Positions 1 to 6,771 are shown, numbered from the stretch's first letter. The stretch: DNA of 10,423 nucleotides from Betaproteobacteria bacterium (GCA_013205155.1 JABMMT010000249.1:1-10423); one strand, 5' to 3'. A program made the numbers and translations. The notes: generated from the letters alone by a model not told the origin.

Positions 1-152
1 CACTTACAGCACTTGCAGCTGTTGACTGTGTTTACACCGATTTAGCTACGATTGCTGTCACCCCAGAGGGATTGGTTGCAGTTGATTGGGTAGAGGGATT
101 AAGTTTTGAAGATCTACAAGAGTTGAGTGGTATTCAATTGCGCAAATATTAA
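1..152 (+). CDS. 3-oxoacid CoA-transferase, subunit B-type, C-terminal end (5' truncated by window)
   Basis: Only the last 49 codons are present, read from base 3 to the TAA at 150-152. The peptide contains CVYTDLATIAVTPEGLVAV, which matches the conserved C-terminal region of the beta subunits of AtoDA/ScoAB/PcaIJ-type CoA-transferases (family pattern: TDLAVIDVTPEGLVL). It is followed by a short amphipathic tail like the usual end of the subunit. Family role: moving CoA between succinyl-CoA or acetyl-CoA and a 3-oxoacid such as acetoacetate or 3-oxoadipate, in the cytoplasm, as an A/B heteromer. The catalytic glutamate and the A subunit would lie upstream of the window, so specificity cannot be judged. 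It lies 50 nt before the SDR gene on the same strand, so the two may be co-transcribed. The link to the BKACE gene downstream (which makes acetoacetate) is inference. Confidence 0.75.
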   Translation, partial: LTALAAVDCVYTDLATIAVTPEGLVAVDWVEGLSFEDLQELSGIQLRKY

Positions 153-170
153 TTTTCATATTCAATATTT

Positions 171-183
171 GACTTCAGAAGTC
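171..183. promoter_or_regulatory. Perfect 13-bp inverted repeat upstream of the SDR gene
   Basis: GACTTCAGAAGTC reads the same on both strands around a central A. It sits in the 50-nt gap between the CoA-transferase and SDR genes, just upstream of the SDR ribosome-binding region (GGAG at 188-191). It could be a small operator, or a four-base-pair hairpin in the leader. The single-base centre and lack of a following T-run argue against a terminator. Function is unknown. Confidence 0.3.
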
Positions 184-202
184 TTATGGAGATATTTCTT
201 AA

Positions 203-970
203 ATGATAATTAATAAACTTTTTGATTTAACGGGTAAGACGGCCCTGATTACTGGGGGTAGCAGTGGTTTGGGAGAGGCAATAGCAACAGCTTTAGGTTT
301 ATCTGGTGCCAAAGTAGCAATAGCAGCTCGAAGGGAAGATCAGTTAAATAGGGCATTAGAACGACTGAGCGATCAGGGAATAGCAGCATCTTCTTTTGTA
401 GCCAATCTAAGTGACCTAGAGCAAACAACTGATTTGGCAGTTAGAGTTCTAAAGCAGTTAGATAAGGTTGATATTTTAGTAAATGCTGCCGGCATTAATT
501 TACGCGAGACTTATGATCAAGTTTCTCCACAGAGTTGGCAAGATCAGTTGAATGTCCATCTTGGAGCACCCTTTTTTTTAACCCAAGCTTTAGCTCCACA
601 AATGAAAGTTCGTAATTGGGGGCGAGTTATTAATATAGCTTCTGTACAAAGTTATCGCGCATTGTCGAATAGCGCTCCATATGGAAGTGCTAAAGGTGGA
701 ATAGTTCAATTGACTAGAGCAATCGCTCAAGAGTGGTCACGATCTGGTATTACCTGCAATGCAATAGGGCCAGGCCTTTTCCCGACTGCTTTAACTGCCC
801 CTATTTTTAGCAATCCTGACTTAGTCAAAATGCATGCTGATAAAACAGCAATTGGTCGAAATGGGCAGATAGATGATATTTATGGCCTAGCTATTTTTCT
901 AGCTAGCCCCGCTTCTTCTTATCTTACTGGCCAAACTATTATGTTAGACGGCGGTTATACGGCAATTTGA
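203..970 (+). CDS. SDR-family NAD(P)-dependent oxidoreductase
   Basis: This is a classical short-chain dehydrogenase/reductase of 255 aa, the normal length for the family, with all core motifs visible. The cofactor-binding TGGSSGLG is at 17-24, NAAG at 94-97 and the structural Asn at about 117. The catalytic Ser147 and the Tyr160-x-x-x-Lys164 pair (YGSAK) follow, then the PG motif at 190-191. The AARR segment at 41-44, after the second beta strand, is basic and suggests NADP(H) rather than NAD(H). No signal peptide is seen, so it should be cytoplasmic. The family interconverts alcohols and ketones; the substrate cannot be read from sequence. GGAG at 188-191 is 11 nt before the ATG. The gene follows the CoA-transferase and converges on the GntR gene (27 nt between stops). 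A role in making a ketone, or handling a beta-hydroxy or beta-keto acid, for the neighbouring pathway is inference. Confidence 0.93.
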   Translation: MIINKLFDLTGKTALITGGSSGLGEAIATALGLSGAKVAIAARREDQLNRALERLSDQGIAASSFVANLSDLEQTTDLAVRVLKQLDKVDILVNAAGINLRETYDQVSPQSWQDQLNVHLGAPFFLTQALAPQMKVRNWGRVINIASVQSYRALSNSAPYGSAKGGIVQLTRAIAQEWSRSGITCNAIGPGLFPTALTAPIFSNPDLVKMHADKTAIGRNGQIDDIYGLAIFLASPASSYLTGQTIMLDGGYTAI

Positions 971-997
971 TAATAGCATAGCTAGCTTTTCTCTATC

Positions 998-1768
998 CTA
1001 ATAAAAACCATTTTGTCCAAAAAAGAGTTTTGGACCATCTGCAGGAAGAAATAATTGCTGGAAGAAAATCGGGGATTCCTGATTTCCAGTTGCTTTAATC
1101 TCAACTAGAACACCTTTATTTTTTTTGGGTAAATTTAGAGCTAAATTAATTTCGGTAGGAAAAGTAGTGCACTCTATGGTTCTATCAACTTTTTTCAGTT
1201 GTATGTTGTGGGCATCTTGAATGAGCCCTATAAAATTTGCGCTATCTAGATTTTTGGTCGGAGTATTCATAATGATAGGAAATTTTGCTGGGTCTAAAAA
1301 GTATTGACTGTAAAACACATATTGATCTACGTAAATCAACCGATCAATTTGCAATATTTTTTTTGACGGCTTGCCTTCTGTAAGCCATAGCGACCATTCT
1401 TCTTTCGAGGTAATTATTTTTTTCTTAATTACTTTGGTTGACATAGGATAAAAACCTAAGCCATCAGGGGTAATGAAGCGAAAAATCCAGGGTCCTCCAA
1501 TTCGCCTCTCAATCGGTATGACAAAAGTCCCTAAGCCGCGCTTTCTGTGAAGAAGTCCCTCTCTTGTAAGGCTTCCTACTGCTTTTTGCACAGTGCCCAG
1601 ACTAAAGGGGGTGATTTTCGAAAGCTCAAGCTCTGTGGGTAATTGAATACCCGTCTCCCAATGCCCATCTTGGATAGCAGCCATAATCGTAGCGCGCAAA
1701 ATTTCATGCTTACGAAGGCCCTCTAGGCTCTTAGGACGATATTTTTTATAAAAAATGGCTTCAGTCAT
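998..1768 (-). CDS. GntR family transcriptional regulator with UTRA (HutC-type) effector domain
   Basis: From ATG 1768 the protein is 256 aa. A winged helix-turn-helix at about residues 22-84 carries LPTELELSKITPFSLGTVQK and then LTREGLLHRKRGLGTFV, the GntR recognition helix and wing. A C-terminal UTRA-type ligand domain follows, with a typical strand-rich end (VEIKATGNQESPIFFQQLF). These proteins are usually repressors released by a small-molecule substrate or intermediate. The open frame extends upstream to a GTG at 1840, adding 24 basic residues (280 aa). Neither start has a clear Shine-Dalgarno, and I prefer the ATG because 256 aa is closer to family length. The gene is divergent from the large operon starting near 1949, with repeat elements between them. 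It is therefore the best candidate regulator of that operon and perhaps of itself. The ligand is unknown. Confidence 0.88.
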   Translation of the reverse strand: MTEAIFYKKYRPKSLEGLRKHEILRATIMAAIQDGHWETGIQLPTELELSKITPFSLGTVQKAVGSLTREGLLHRKRGLGTFVIPIERRIGGPWIFRFITPDGLGFYPMSTKVIKKKIITSKEEWSLWLTEGKPSKKILQIDRLIYVDQYVFYSQYFLDPAKFPIIMNTPTKNLDSANFIGLIQDAHNIQLKKVDRTIECTTFPTEINLALNLPKKNKGVLVEIKATGNQESPIFFQQLFLPADGPKLFFGQNGFY

Positions 1769-1840
1769 ATGATTTTTTTTGAGGTCTGAGGATATCTTAT
1801 TAGAAATAGAGCGCTTGCGTAAGGGTTTATTGCATTGCAC

Positions 1841-1883
1841 AACTTAATATATAGTAACTCTTGACAAACTTAATGCATAGTAA
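1841..1883. promoter_or_regulatory. Tandem 17-bp direct repeat, candidate GntR operator in the divergent promoter region
   Basis: AACTTAATATATAGTAA (1841-1857) and AACTTAATGCATAGTAA (1867-1883) match at 15 of 17 positions. Each carries a TTA-8 nt-TAA dyad core, and the first copy extended to 18 bp (1842-1859) is self-complementary at 14 positions. Copies start 26 bp apart. A consensus -35 hexamer TTGACA (1861-1866) lies between them on the plus strand, so a bound protein would block it. The location, between a GntR gene and the operon it diverges from, is where an autoregulated repressor would bind. Binding by this GntR protein is inference. Confidence 0.55.
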
Positions 1884-1890
1884 TAGCCTG
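1861..1890 (+). promoter_or_regulatory. Possible sigma-70-type promoter for the carboxylase operon
   Basis: TTGACA at 1861-1866 is a perfect -35 hexamer 82 nt upstream of the first operon ATG. The -10 is unclear: TAATAG (1881-1886) has a good composition but only a 14-nt spacer, while TAGCCT (1884-1889) has a 17-nt spacer but a poor match. Activation or an unusual spacer is possible. The overlap with the direct repeat supports regulation here. Confidence 0.35.
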
Positions 1891-1892
1891 AA

Positions 1893-1908
1893 CCGAAGAT
1901 CAGTTCGG
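1893..1908 (+). other. Small inverted repeat in the operon leader
   Basis: CCGAA (1893-1897) and TTCGG (1904-1908) are perfectly complementary around a 6-nt loop. The repeat lies downstream of the TTGACA element, about 40 nt ahead of the first start codon. It could form a short hairpin in the mRNA leader or act as a second protein-binding dyad. It has no T-run, so it is not a terminator. Confidence 0.3.
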
Positions 1909-1937
1909 CGGATGACAAAAGTTATGTAGGTCAGTTG

Positions 1938-1942
1938 GGAGG
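1938..1942 (+). promoter_or_regulatory. Ribosome binding site that sets the Ntn-hydrolase start at 1949
   Basis: GGAGG at 1938-1942 directly abuts the ATG at 1943, which leaves no room for initiation there. It lies 6 nt before the in-frame ATG at 1949, the ideal distance, so 1949 is the likely start. Confidence 0.75.
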
Positions 1943-1948
1943 ATGAAA

Positions 1949-3355
1949 ATGCGTGGAGCAGTCGTTTGTTCAAATCAAATTGCTGCTGACGCTGGCGCTG
2001 AGGTTATTCGTCATGGTGGTAATGCGGTAGACGCTGCCATTACTACCGCACTATCTTTATGTGTCGTAGATCCAGCAAATTGCGGGATTGGAGGTTATGG
2101 TGGTTTTATGTTAATCCAAGATAGCCAAAAGCAAGCCCCTCGCGTTATTGACTTTAATACTCTAGTCCCTAAAAATTTCAACCCAACTGTATTGTCATCA
2201 AAAAAGAATGAAGGCAATAGCTTTGGTGGAGCTAGCTCAGTCTCTGTGCCAATGGTTTTGAGCGGTCTTCTTCAGGCACATAGGGAGTTTGGATCCATAT
2301 CATTTTCAGAGCTTTGTTCTAGTCCGATTCGGATTGCTAAAGATGGCTTTGAGATTGGGAAAAATTTAAATATGGCTCTTCGTTGGGCGGAGAGCAGAGA
2401 CTCCGAGTTCTCTGAATCATTCAAGTCTATATTTGCACCCCAGGGACGATGGCTTGGATTGGGTGAGGTATTGGTGCAATCAGACTTATCCCATACCCTC
2501 GAGAAAATAAAGATAGATGACTATTTTTATACTGGCGAATTTGCCTTGAAAACAAGTGAATACATTCAAGGGCAAGGGGGTTGGTTAGAGGCAGGTCATT
2601 TCAGTGATGCAGCATCGAAGACCTATTCGGGCAGTCAATTTAGTTTTAATAATTGTGATATTTACGGCCCACCTCTTATAAGCTCTGGGTATAGTGTTGT
2701 GTGCGATGCTTTAGATTTCTTATCAGAGGATGATGATCTTTTTGATAATGAAGATTCATATATTTTAAAAGTTTCAGAATCATTGCGTTATGCCTGGGAA
2801 AGAAAAAATTCAGCATTCGCTACTTCAAGCACCTCAACTCAACATACCTCTCATTTTTGTGTCACTGATGTAAATGGTGGGATGGTCTCCTGTACTTTTA
2901 CCCATGGACCTCTATGGTTTGGTTCTGGCATGGCTACTCCAGGAACTGGAGTAGTACTCAACTGTGCAGCAAATCTATTTCGAAAGGAGGTGAGTAGTGG
3001 GGAATGGCTATCCGTTACAAACCTTTCCCCCAATATTATGAATTGTAAAGATGGTAGTCAGATAGCTTATGGGGGTCCAGGAGGCTCACGTATTCCCGCC
3101 ATTGTTTTGCAAATCATTTTGGAAATGGCAAAAGGGGGTGGAGATATCTCAAAGGCAGTCAATAAAAAGCGGGTATCTGTTTCGCTTAATGGAGAGTTGG
3201 AATTAGAGGATGGTAGCTTGGCGGAGCAATATCACGCTCGCAGAATATTTGAGAAAGAATATTTTGGACCAACTTCAGCCATCCTAAGGAAAAGAGATGG
3301 TGAAATTGCTGTAGGAACAGACGATCGATTTGAGACAGGAGTTGCCTTAATTTAA
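1949..3355 (+). CDS. Gamma-glutamyltransferase-like Ntn hydrolase with altered substrate pocket
   Basis: From ATG 1949 the protein is 468 aa; the frame also has an ATG at 1943, numbering below. The N-terminal half has the GGT signature: ADAGAEVIRHGGNAVDAAI at 15-33, then GIGGYGGFM. The likely autoprocessing and catalytic threonine is T302 in QHTSHFCVTD, aligned with T391 of E. coli GGT (TTHYSVVD). FGSG (326-329), PGTGVVLN and GGPGGSRI (377-384) follow. It is shorter than E. coli GGT (about 580 aa) and has no signal peptide, so it should be cytoplasmic and self-cleaving. By eye alignment, the residues that hold the glutamate alpha groups in E. coli are changed: Arg114 (DFRE) becomes Asn72 (DFNT), the NNQMDDF segment becomes NCAANLF, and the Ser462-Ser463 pair becomes Thr-Asn. 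An ordinary glutathione enzyme is therefore unlikely; an amidohydrolase on another amide is more plausible. It is first in the operon, 35 nt before the carboxyltransferase. Confidence 0.85.
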   Translation: MRGAVVCSNQIAADAGAEVIRHGGNAVDAAITTALSLCVVDPANCGIGGYGGFMLIQDSQKQAPRVIDFNTLVPKNFNPTVLSSKKNEGNSFGGASSVSVPMVLSGLLQAHREFGSISFSELCSSPIRIAKDGFEIGKNLNMALRWAESRDSEFSESFKSIFAPQGRWLGLGEVLVQSDLSHTLEKIKIDDYFYTGEFALKTSEYIQGQGGWLEAGHFSDAASKTYSGSQFSFNNCDIYGPPLISSGYSVVCDALDFLSEDDDLFDNEDSYILKVSESLRYAWERKNSAFATSSTSTQHTSHFCVTDVNGGMVSCTFTHGPLWFGSGMATPGTGVVLNCAANLFRKEVSSGEWLSVTNLSPNIMNCKDGSQIAYGGPGGSRIPAIVLQIILEMAKGGGDISKAVNKKRVSVSLNGELELEDGSLAEQYHARRIFEKEYFGPTSAILRKRDGEIAVGTDDRFETGVALI

Positions 3356-3378
3356 GTATTCAAAAGTTAATTTATTGG

Positions 3379-3383
3379 AAGGG
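3379..3383 (+). promoter_or_regulatory. Ribosome binding site supporting a TTG start for the carboxyltransferase
   Basis: AAGGG at 3379-3383 (within GGAAGGG) lies 7 nt before TTG 3391. No in-frame ATG or GTG lies between the stop of the previous gene and this TTG, and the DTTLRD motif begins only 9 codons in, so TTG is the convincing start. Confidence 0.65.
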
Positions 3384-3390
3384 TATTGAA

Positions 3391-4851
3391 TTGGAAAAAT
3401 CAGTAGGCATTATTGATACTACATTGCGAGATGGACATCAATGCTTGTGGGCTACTCGTATGACCACTGCACATATGCTTCCTATTGCGGAGCAGATGGA
3501 TCAAGCTGGATTTGATCAAATTGACCTAGCAGGCACAATTCAATTTGATGTGTGTGTACGCTATTTGAAAGAAGATCCTTGGGAGCGCGTTCGTTTAATG
3601 CGAGAACGGATTAAAAATACCCCACTAAGATCTCTAGTCCGCAGTAAAAATATTGCTTCATTTGATTTCTTACCAGATGACATCATAGCTCTATGGGTTG
3701 AACGTTTGGTAGCCAATGGATTTCGCGTGGTAGGAGCATTTGATGGTTTGAATGATGTCGAAAATATGTTGGCAACTACTCGGGTATCTAAGACTCTAGG
3801 CGTTCATACATTTGGAGCACTTTCATACAGCTTGAGTCCCGTGCACACTGATGAATTGTATGTAGAGACTGCTAAGCAACTGGTTGCGAGTGGCACAGTT
3901 GACGCTATTATGCTTAAGGATGCAGGTGGCTTATTAACGGTCGATCGAATTCGTACCCTAGTGCCTGCATTGAAAAAAGTATTAGGAAAAATTCCTTTAG
4001 AAATCCATGGCCACTGTTTAACTGGTATTGCACCCCTGATGTATTTGGAGGCTGTTAAGTTAGGGGCTGATCAACTTCATACTTCGATCGCCCCATTGGC
4101 TAATGGGGCAGCACAACCATCAATACAAAATATAGCAAAAAATTTACGATTACAAGGCTATAAGATTAATGTTAACGATGCCTTAATCGATGAGGTAGGT
4201 GAGCATTTTAGAAAAATTGCTGAAATTGAAGATAAGCCAATTGGAGAAATTTTAGAGTACAACGGATTTCACTATGAACATCAAATTCCTGGGGGCATGC
4301 TGAGTAATTTTCGCTCTCAGTTAGCGCAAGCAGGAATTTCTGATAAATTTGATGAGTTACTTGAGGAGTGCGCACGTGTTCGTCAGGAATTGGGTTATCC
4401 CATTATGATTACGCCCTTCGCACAGTTTGTAGGAACTCAAGCAGTATTAAATGTCTTGCATGGAGATCGCTATAGAGTGGTCCCAAATGAAATTAAAAAA
4501 TATGCATTGGGTTACTACGGGAAACTGCTTGCCCCTATCGAACCATCGGTTTTAGATCGCATCGTAGAGAATGGATCGAAACATATCGCATTGAAACCGG
4601 TGCCGCGTGAGCCTGGGGTGAATGCGCTTAGAAAAAAATATCCCAATGCTAGTGATGATGAGCGTTTATTAAGATATATGTTTGCAGGGTCACAAGTTGA
4701 TGACATGCTCGCAGCAGGTGCTATGCAAACAACCTACTCTTTTGATCATCCAATTACGACATTAATTAAAGAATTTAGTAAGCGCCCAAAAATCGGGCGA
4801 ATTTATATATCACAACCTGGGTTGAAGCTCGATATTACCGGGCACAACTAA
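3391..4851 (+). CDS. PycB/OadA-type biotin-dependent carboxyltransferase subunit, acceptor unknown
   Basis: 486 aa from a TTG start. The TIM-barrel carboxyltransferase domain of pyruvate carboxylase, oxaloacetate decarboxylase alpha and transcarboxylase 5S is clear. DTTLRDGHQ at 9-17 supplies metal ligand Asp14. FDGLNDVEN, SYSLSPVHT and IMLKDAGG follow, with the lysine that is carbamylated in the family at 176. IHGHCLTG supplies His206 and His208, and IAPLANGAAQPS, IPGGMLSNF and the C-terminal TPFAQFVGTQAVLNVL complete the domain. It ends without a biotinyl domain, which the next gene supplies. Several acceptor-pocket positions differ from the usual enzymes: DAHQS is DGHQC, HxHDTSG is HGHCLTG, TPxS is TPFA, and the Arg of FRVFD (R. 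etli Arg621) seems to be Gly115. The enzyme should transfer carboxylate between biotin and a small acceptor, but calling it pyruvate carboxylase is not justified. Cytoplasmic, with the next two gene products. Confidence 0.88.
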   Translation: MEKSVGIIDTTLRDGHQCLWATRMTTAHMLPIAEQMDQAGFDQIDLAGTIQFDVCVRYLKEDPWERVRLMRERIKNTPLRSLVRSKNIASFDFLPDDIIALWVERLVANGFRVVGAFDGLNDVENMLATTRVSKTLGVHTFGALSYSLSPVHTDELYVETAKQLVASGTVDAIMLKDAGGLLTVDRIRTLVPALKKVLGKIPLEIHGHCLTGIAPLMYLEAVKLGADQLHTSIAPLANGAAQPSIQNIAKNLRLQGYKINVNDALIDEVGEHFRKIAEIEDKPIGEILEYNGFHYEHQIPGGMLSNFRSQLAQAGISDKFDELLEECARVRQELGYPIMITPFAQFVGTQAVLNVLHGDRYRVVPNEIKKYALGYYGKLLAPIEPSVLDRIVENGSKHIALKPVPREPGVNALRKKYPNASDDERLLRYMFAGSQVDDMLAAGAMQTTYSFDHPITTLIKEFSKRPKIGRIYISQPGLKLDITGHN

Positions 4852-4869
4852 TCACTTTTACATGGCCTA

Positions 4870-4876
4870 TAAGGAG
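4870..4876 (+). promoter_or_regulatory. Ribosome binding site that sets the carrier protein start at GTG 4883
   Basis: TAAGGAG at 4870-4876 is a strong Shine-Dalgarno lying inside the longest open frame, 6 nt before an in-frame GTG at 4883. The upstream ATG at 4862 has no Shine-Dalgarno, so GTG 4883 is the likely start. Confidence 0.75.
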
Positions 4877-4882
4877 CTATTT

Positions 4883-5377
4883 GTGGCGGACAGAGACCTA
4901 AGCTATCAAGATTTATTGGAAATTATTCGATTAGTTGAAGAGTCGCCAGAATTTTCAGAATTTAAATTGGAATATGGGGATATTAAAATTAATCTAAGGA
5001 AAAGCTCCGCAGGAGTGATGTCCGCTTCTGAGCCCTTAGATATTCCTACTGATGTGAAGCCTAAAGTTACACAGGTAACTACCCCTTTAGAGTCGATTTC
5101 TTTAGTCAAATCCTCTACGACTGTAATCCCTGAGGGGATGATTGGAATTAAATCACCCATGGTAGGTAGTTTTTATCGATCGCCTGAGCCTGGCGCCCCA
5201 CCTTTTATTGAGATCGGCTCTAATGTCAATCCAGATTCAACTGTTTGCATTATTGAGGTGATGAAGCTCATGAATTCATTACCTGCTGGGGTCAACGGCA
5301 CTATTTCAGAGATTTTAGTTTCTGATGGAGATCCCGTTGAATACGGGCAAATACTTGTATTAATAAAGCCAAGCTAA
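4883..5377 (+). CDS. Biotin carboxyl carrier protein (AccB-like)
   Basis: 164 aa from GTG 4883 (171 aa if counted from ATG 4862, which lacks a ribosome binding site). The N-terminus resembles the AccB helical region (LLEIIRLVEESPEFSEFKLE). A polar, Pro/Thr/Ser-rich linker follows, then a C-terminal biotinyl domain with IKSPMVGSFYRSPEPGAPPF and the biotin attachment site EVMKLMN. The modified lysine is residue 128 from the GTG start. The SPMVGSFYRSPEPGA segment is the AccB thumb, so this is an acetyl-CoA-carboxylase-style carrier rather than the thumbless PycB or OadA tail. It carries CO2 on biotin between the biotin carboxylase and the carboxyltransferase; biotin is added by BirA encoded elsewhere. 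It lies between those two genes, 8 nt from the next. The methionine pair usually flanking the lysine (MKM) is MKL here, a common variation. Confidence 0.92.
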   Translation: MADRDLSYQDLLEIIRLVEESPEFSEFKLEYGDIKINLRKSSAGVMSASEPLDIPTDVKPKVTQVTTPLESISLVKSSTTVIPEGMIGIKSPMVGSFYRSPEPGAPPFIEIGSNVNPDSTVCIIEVMKLMNSLPAGVNGTISEILVSDGDPVEYGQILVLIKPS

Positions 5378-5385
5378 ATTAGTTT

Positions 5386-6756
5386 ATGAAAAAACCGCAA
5401 GCTATTAAAAAAATTCTAATTGCTAATCGCGGTGAAATTGCTGTGCGTATTATTCGCGCCTGTCAAGAATTGGGTATTCAAACACTTCAAGTGTATTCCG
5501 AAGCTGATCGTCATTCCCTGCCAGTATTGATGGCGGATGAAGCAGTTTGTATTGGACCAGCTCGGTCGAGGGATAGCTATTTAGATATAAAAAACATTAT
5601 TAGTGCTGCGCTTGTTTATAAAGCAGATGCAATCCACCCTGGGTATGGGTTTCTTTCAGAAAATGCTGAGTTTGCAGAATGCTGTGAAAAGGAATCGATA
5701 GTCTTTATTGGGCCTAGTCCGCAGTCAATACGGATGATGGGGGATAAAGCGACAGCGATTCGCTTGGCAAAGGAAGCTGGGATACCAACCACACCGGGTT
5801 CTGATGGAATTGTTGGCGACTATCAGGCCGCCTCTTCCATAGCGGAAAAAATTGGATATCCAATTCTATTGAAGGCCACTGCAGGTGGCGGCGGTAGAGG
5901 TATGCGAATTGTTCGGGATAAGGGACAGCTTGAAGCAGCCTTTATGGAGGCCTCTCAGGAAGCTAAGTTAGCCTTTGGTAATAGCTCCCTATACCTTGAA
6001 AAATATATGAGCAATATTCGACATATTGAGGTCCAAGTTTTGGGAGATGGTAATGAAGTATTGCATTTAGGAGAGCGAGACTGTTCGTTGCAAAGAAGAA
6101 ATCAAAAACTAGTAGAAGAAAGTCCATCTCCCGTATTGAGTGAAAAAATGCGAATCAAGATCGGTAATGCGGCTCTGGAATTATGTCGACATGTTCATTA
6201 TCGGAGTGCTGGAACAATTGAATGCATTCTTGATCCCGCTACTAATGAGTTTTACTTTATGGAAATGAATACTCGGATACAGGTAGAACACCCCGTAACT
6301 GAGATGGTAACGGGCGTTGATCTCGTTAAAGAGCAAATTCGAATTGCTTTAGGGCAGGGTATTAGCATCAGGCAGGATCAGGTACAAATGAGGGGCCATG
6401 CAATTGAGTGCCGTATTAATGCAGAAAGTGCAGAAAATGATTTCAGGCCAAATCCAGGCAGGGTTAACGAGTATTTTGCCCCCGGAGGTTTTGGAGTGAG
6501 AATGGATACACACCTATATTCTGGATATATTGTTCCCCCATACTACGATTCATTGCTTGGGAAAATAATTTGCTGGGGAAGTAATCGTAATGAGGCCATA
6601 GAACGCATGAATAGGGCGCTATTAGAAGTCAAAATTGATGGGATTGAAACAACGCGCCTATTTCAAAGAAATTTAATCAACACTCCTGAATTTCGCACTG
6701 GGCAAGTTCACACCCGTTTCGTGCAAGATAGTTTTTTAAATCAATCTTCAAAATAA
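5386..6756 (+). CDS. Biotin carboxylase subunit (AccC-like)
   Basis: 456 aa, close to E. coli AccC (449 aa), with the full ATP-grasp biotin carboxylase architecture. KILIANRGEIAVRIIRAC opens the N-terminal domain. HPGYGFLSEN follows at 84-93, and the glycine-rich ATP lid KATAGGGGRGMR at 163-174. ERDCSLQRRNQKLVEE is at 230-245. FMEMNTRIQVEHPVTE holds Glu293, Asn295 and Arg297 (E. coli Glu288, Asn290, Arg292), and ECRINAE holds Arg343 (E. coli Arg338). It carboxylates carrier-bound biotin with ATP and bicarbonate in the cytoplasm. One active-site difference is Asn239 where E. coli AccC has His236 (RRHQK to RRNQK). No strong Shine-Dalgarno precedes the ATG; translational coupling to the carrier gene 8 nt upstream is likely. 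It is probably dedicated to the carboxyltransferase at 3391-4851, because no AccA/AccD-like subunit is present here. Confidence 0.94.
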   Translation: MKKPQAIKKILIANRGEIAVRIIRACQELGIQTLQVYSEADRHSLPVLMADEAVCIGPARSRDSYLDIKNIISAALVYKADAIHPGYGFLSENAEFAECCEKESIVFIGPSPQSIRMMGDKATAIRLAKEAGIPTTPGSDGIVGDYQAASSIAEKIGYPILLKATAGGGGRGMRIVRDKGQLEAAFMEASQEAKLAFGNSSLYLEKYMSNIRHIEVQVLGDGNEVLHLGERDCSLQRRNQKLVEESPSPVLSEKMRIKIGNAALELCRHVHYRSAGTIECILDPATNEFYFMEMNTRIQVEHPVTEMVTGVDLVKEQIRIALGQGISIRQDQVQMRGHAIECRINAESAENDFRPNPGRVNEYFAPGGFGVRMDTHLYSGYIVPPYYDSLLGKIICWGSNRNEAIERMNRALLEVKIDGIETTRLFQRNLINTPEFRTGQVHTRFVQDSFLNQSSK

Positions 6757-6771
6757 GATCAGAGATATTGA

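Noticed and set aside
971..997. Possible bidirectional terminator between the convergent SDR and GntR genes (TAGC-ATA-GCTA then GCTTTTCTC)
   Set aside because: The stem is only four base pairs and AT-rich, and the T-run is short and interrupted. Not strong enough to call a terminator.
1769..1840. N-terminal 24-residue extension of the GntR protein from GTG 1840
   Set aside because: It has no Shine-Dalgarno and abuts the putative operator. It would make the protein longer than usual for GntR/UTRA proteins. It is kept only as an alternative start.
1912..1932. TGAC...GTCA spaced inverted pair upstream of the operon start
   Set aside because: Only four bases per arm with a 12-13-nt gap; easily expected by chance.
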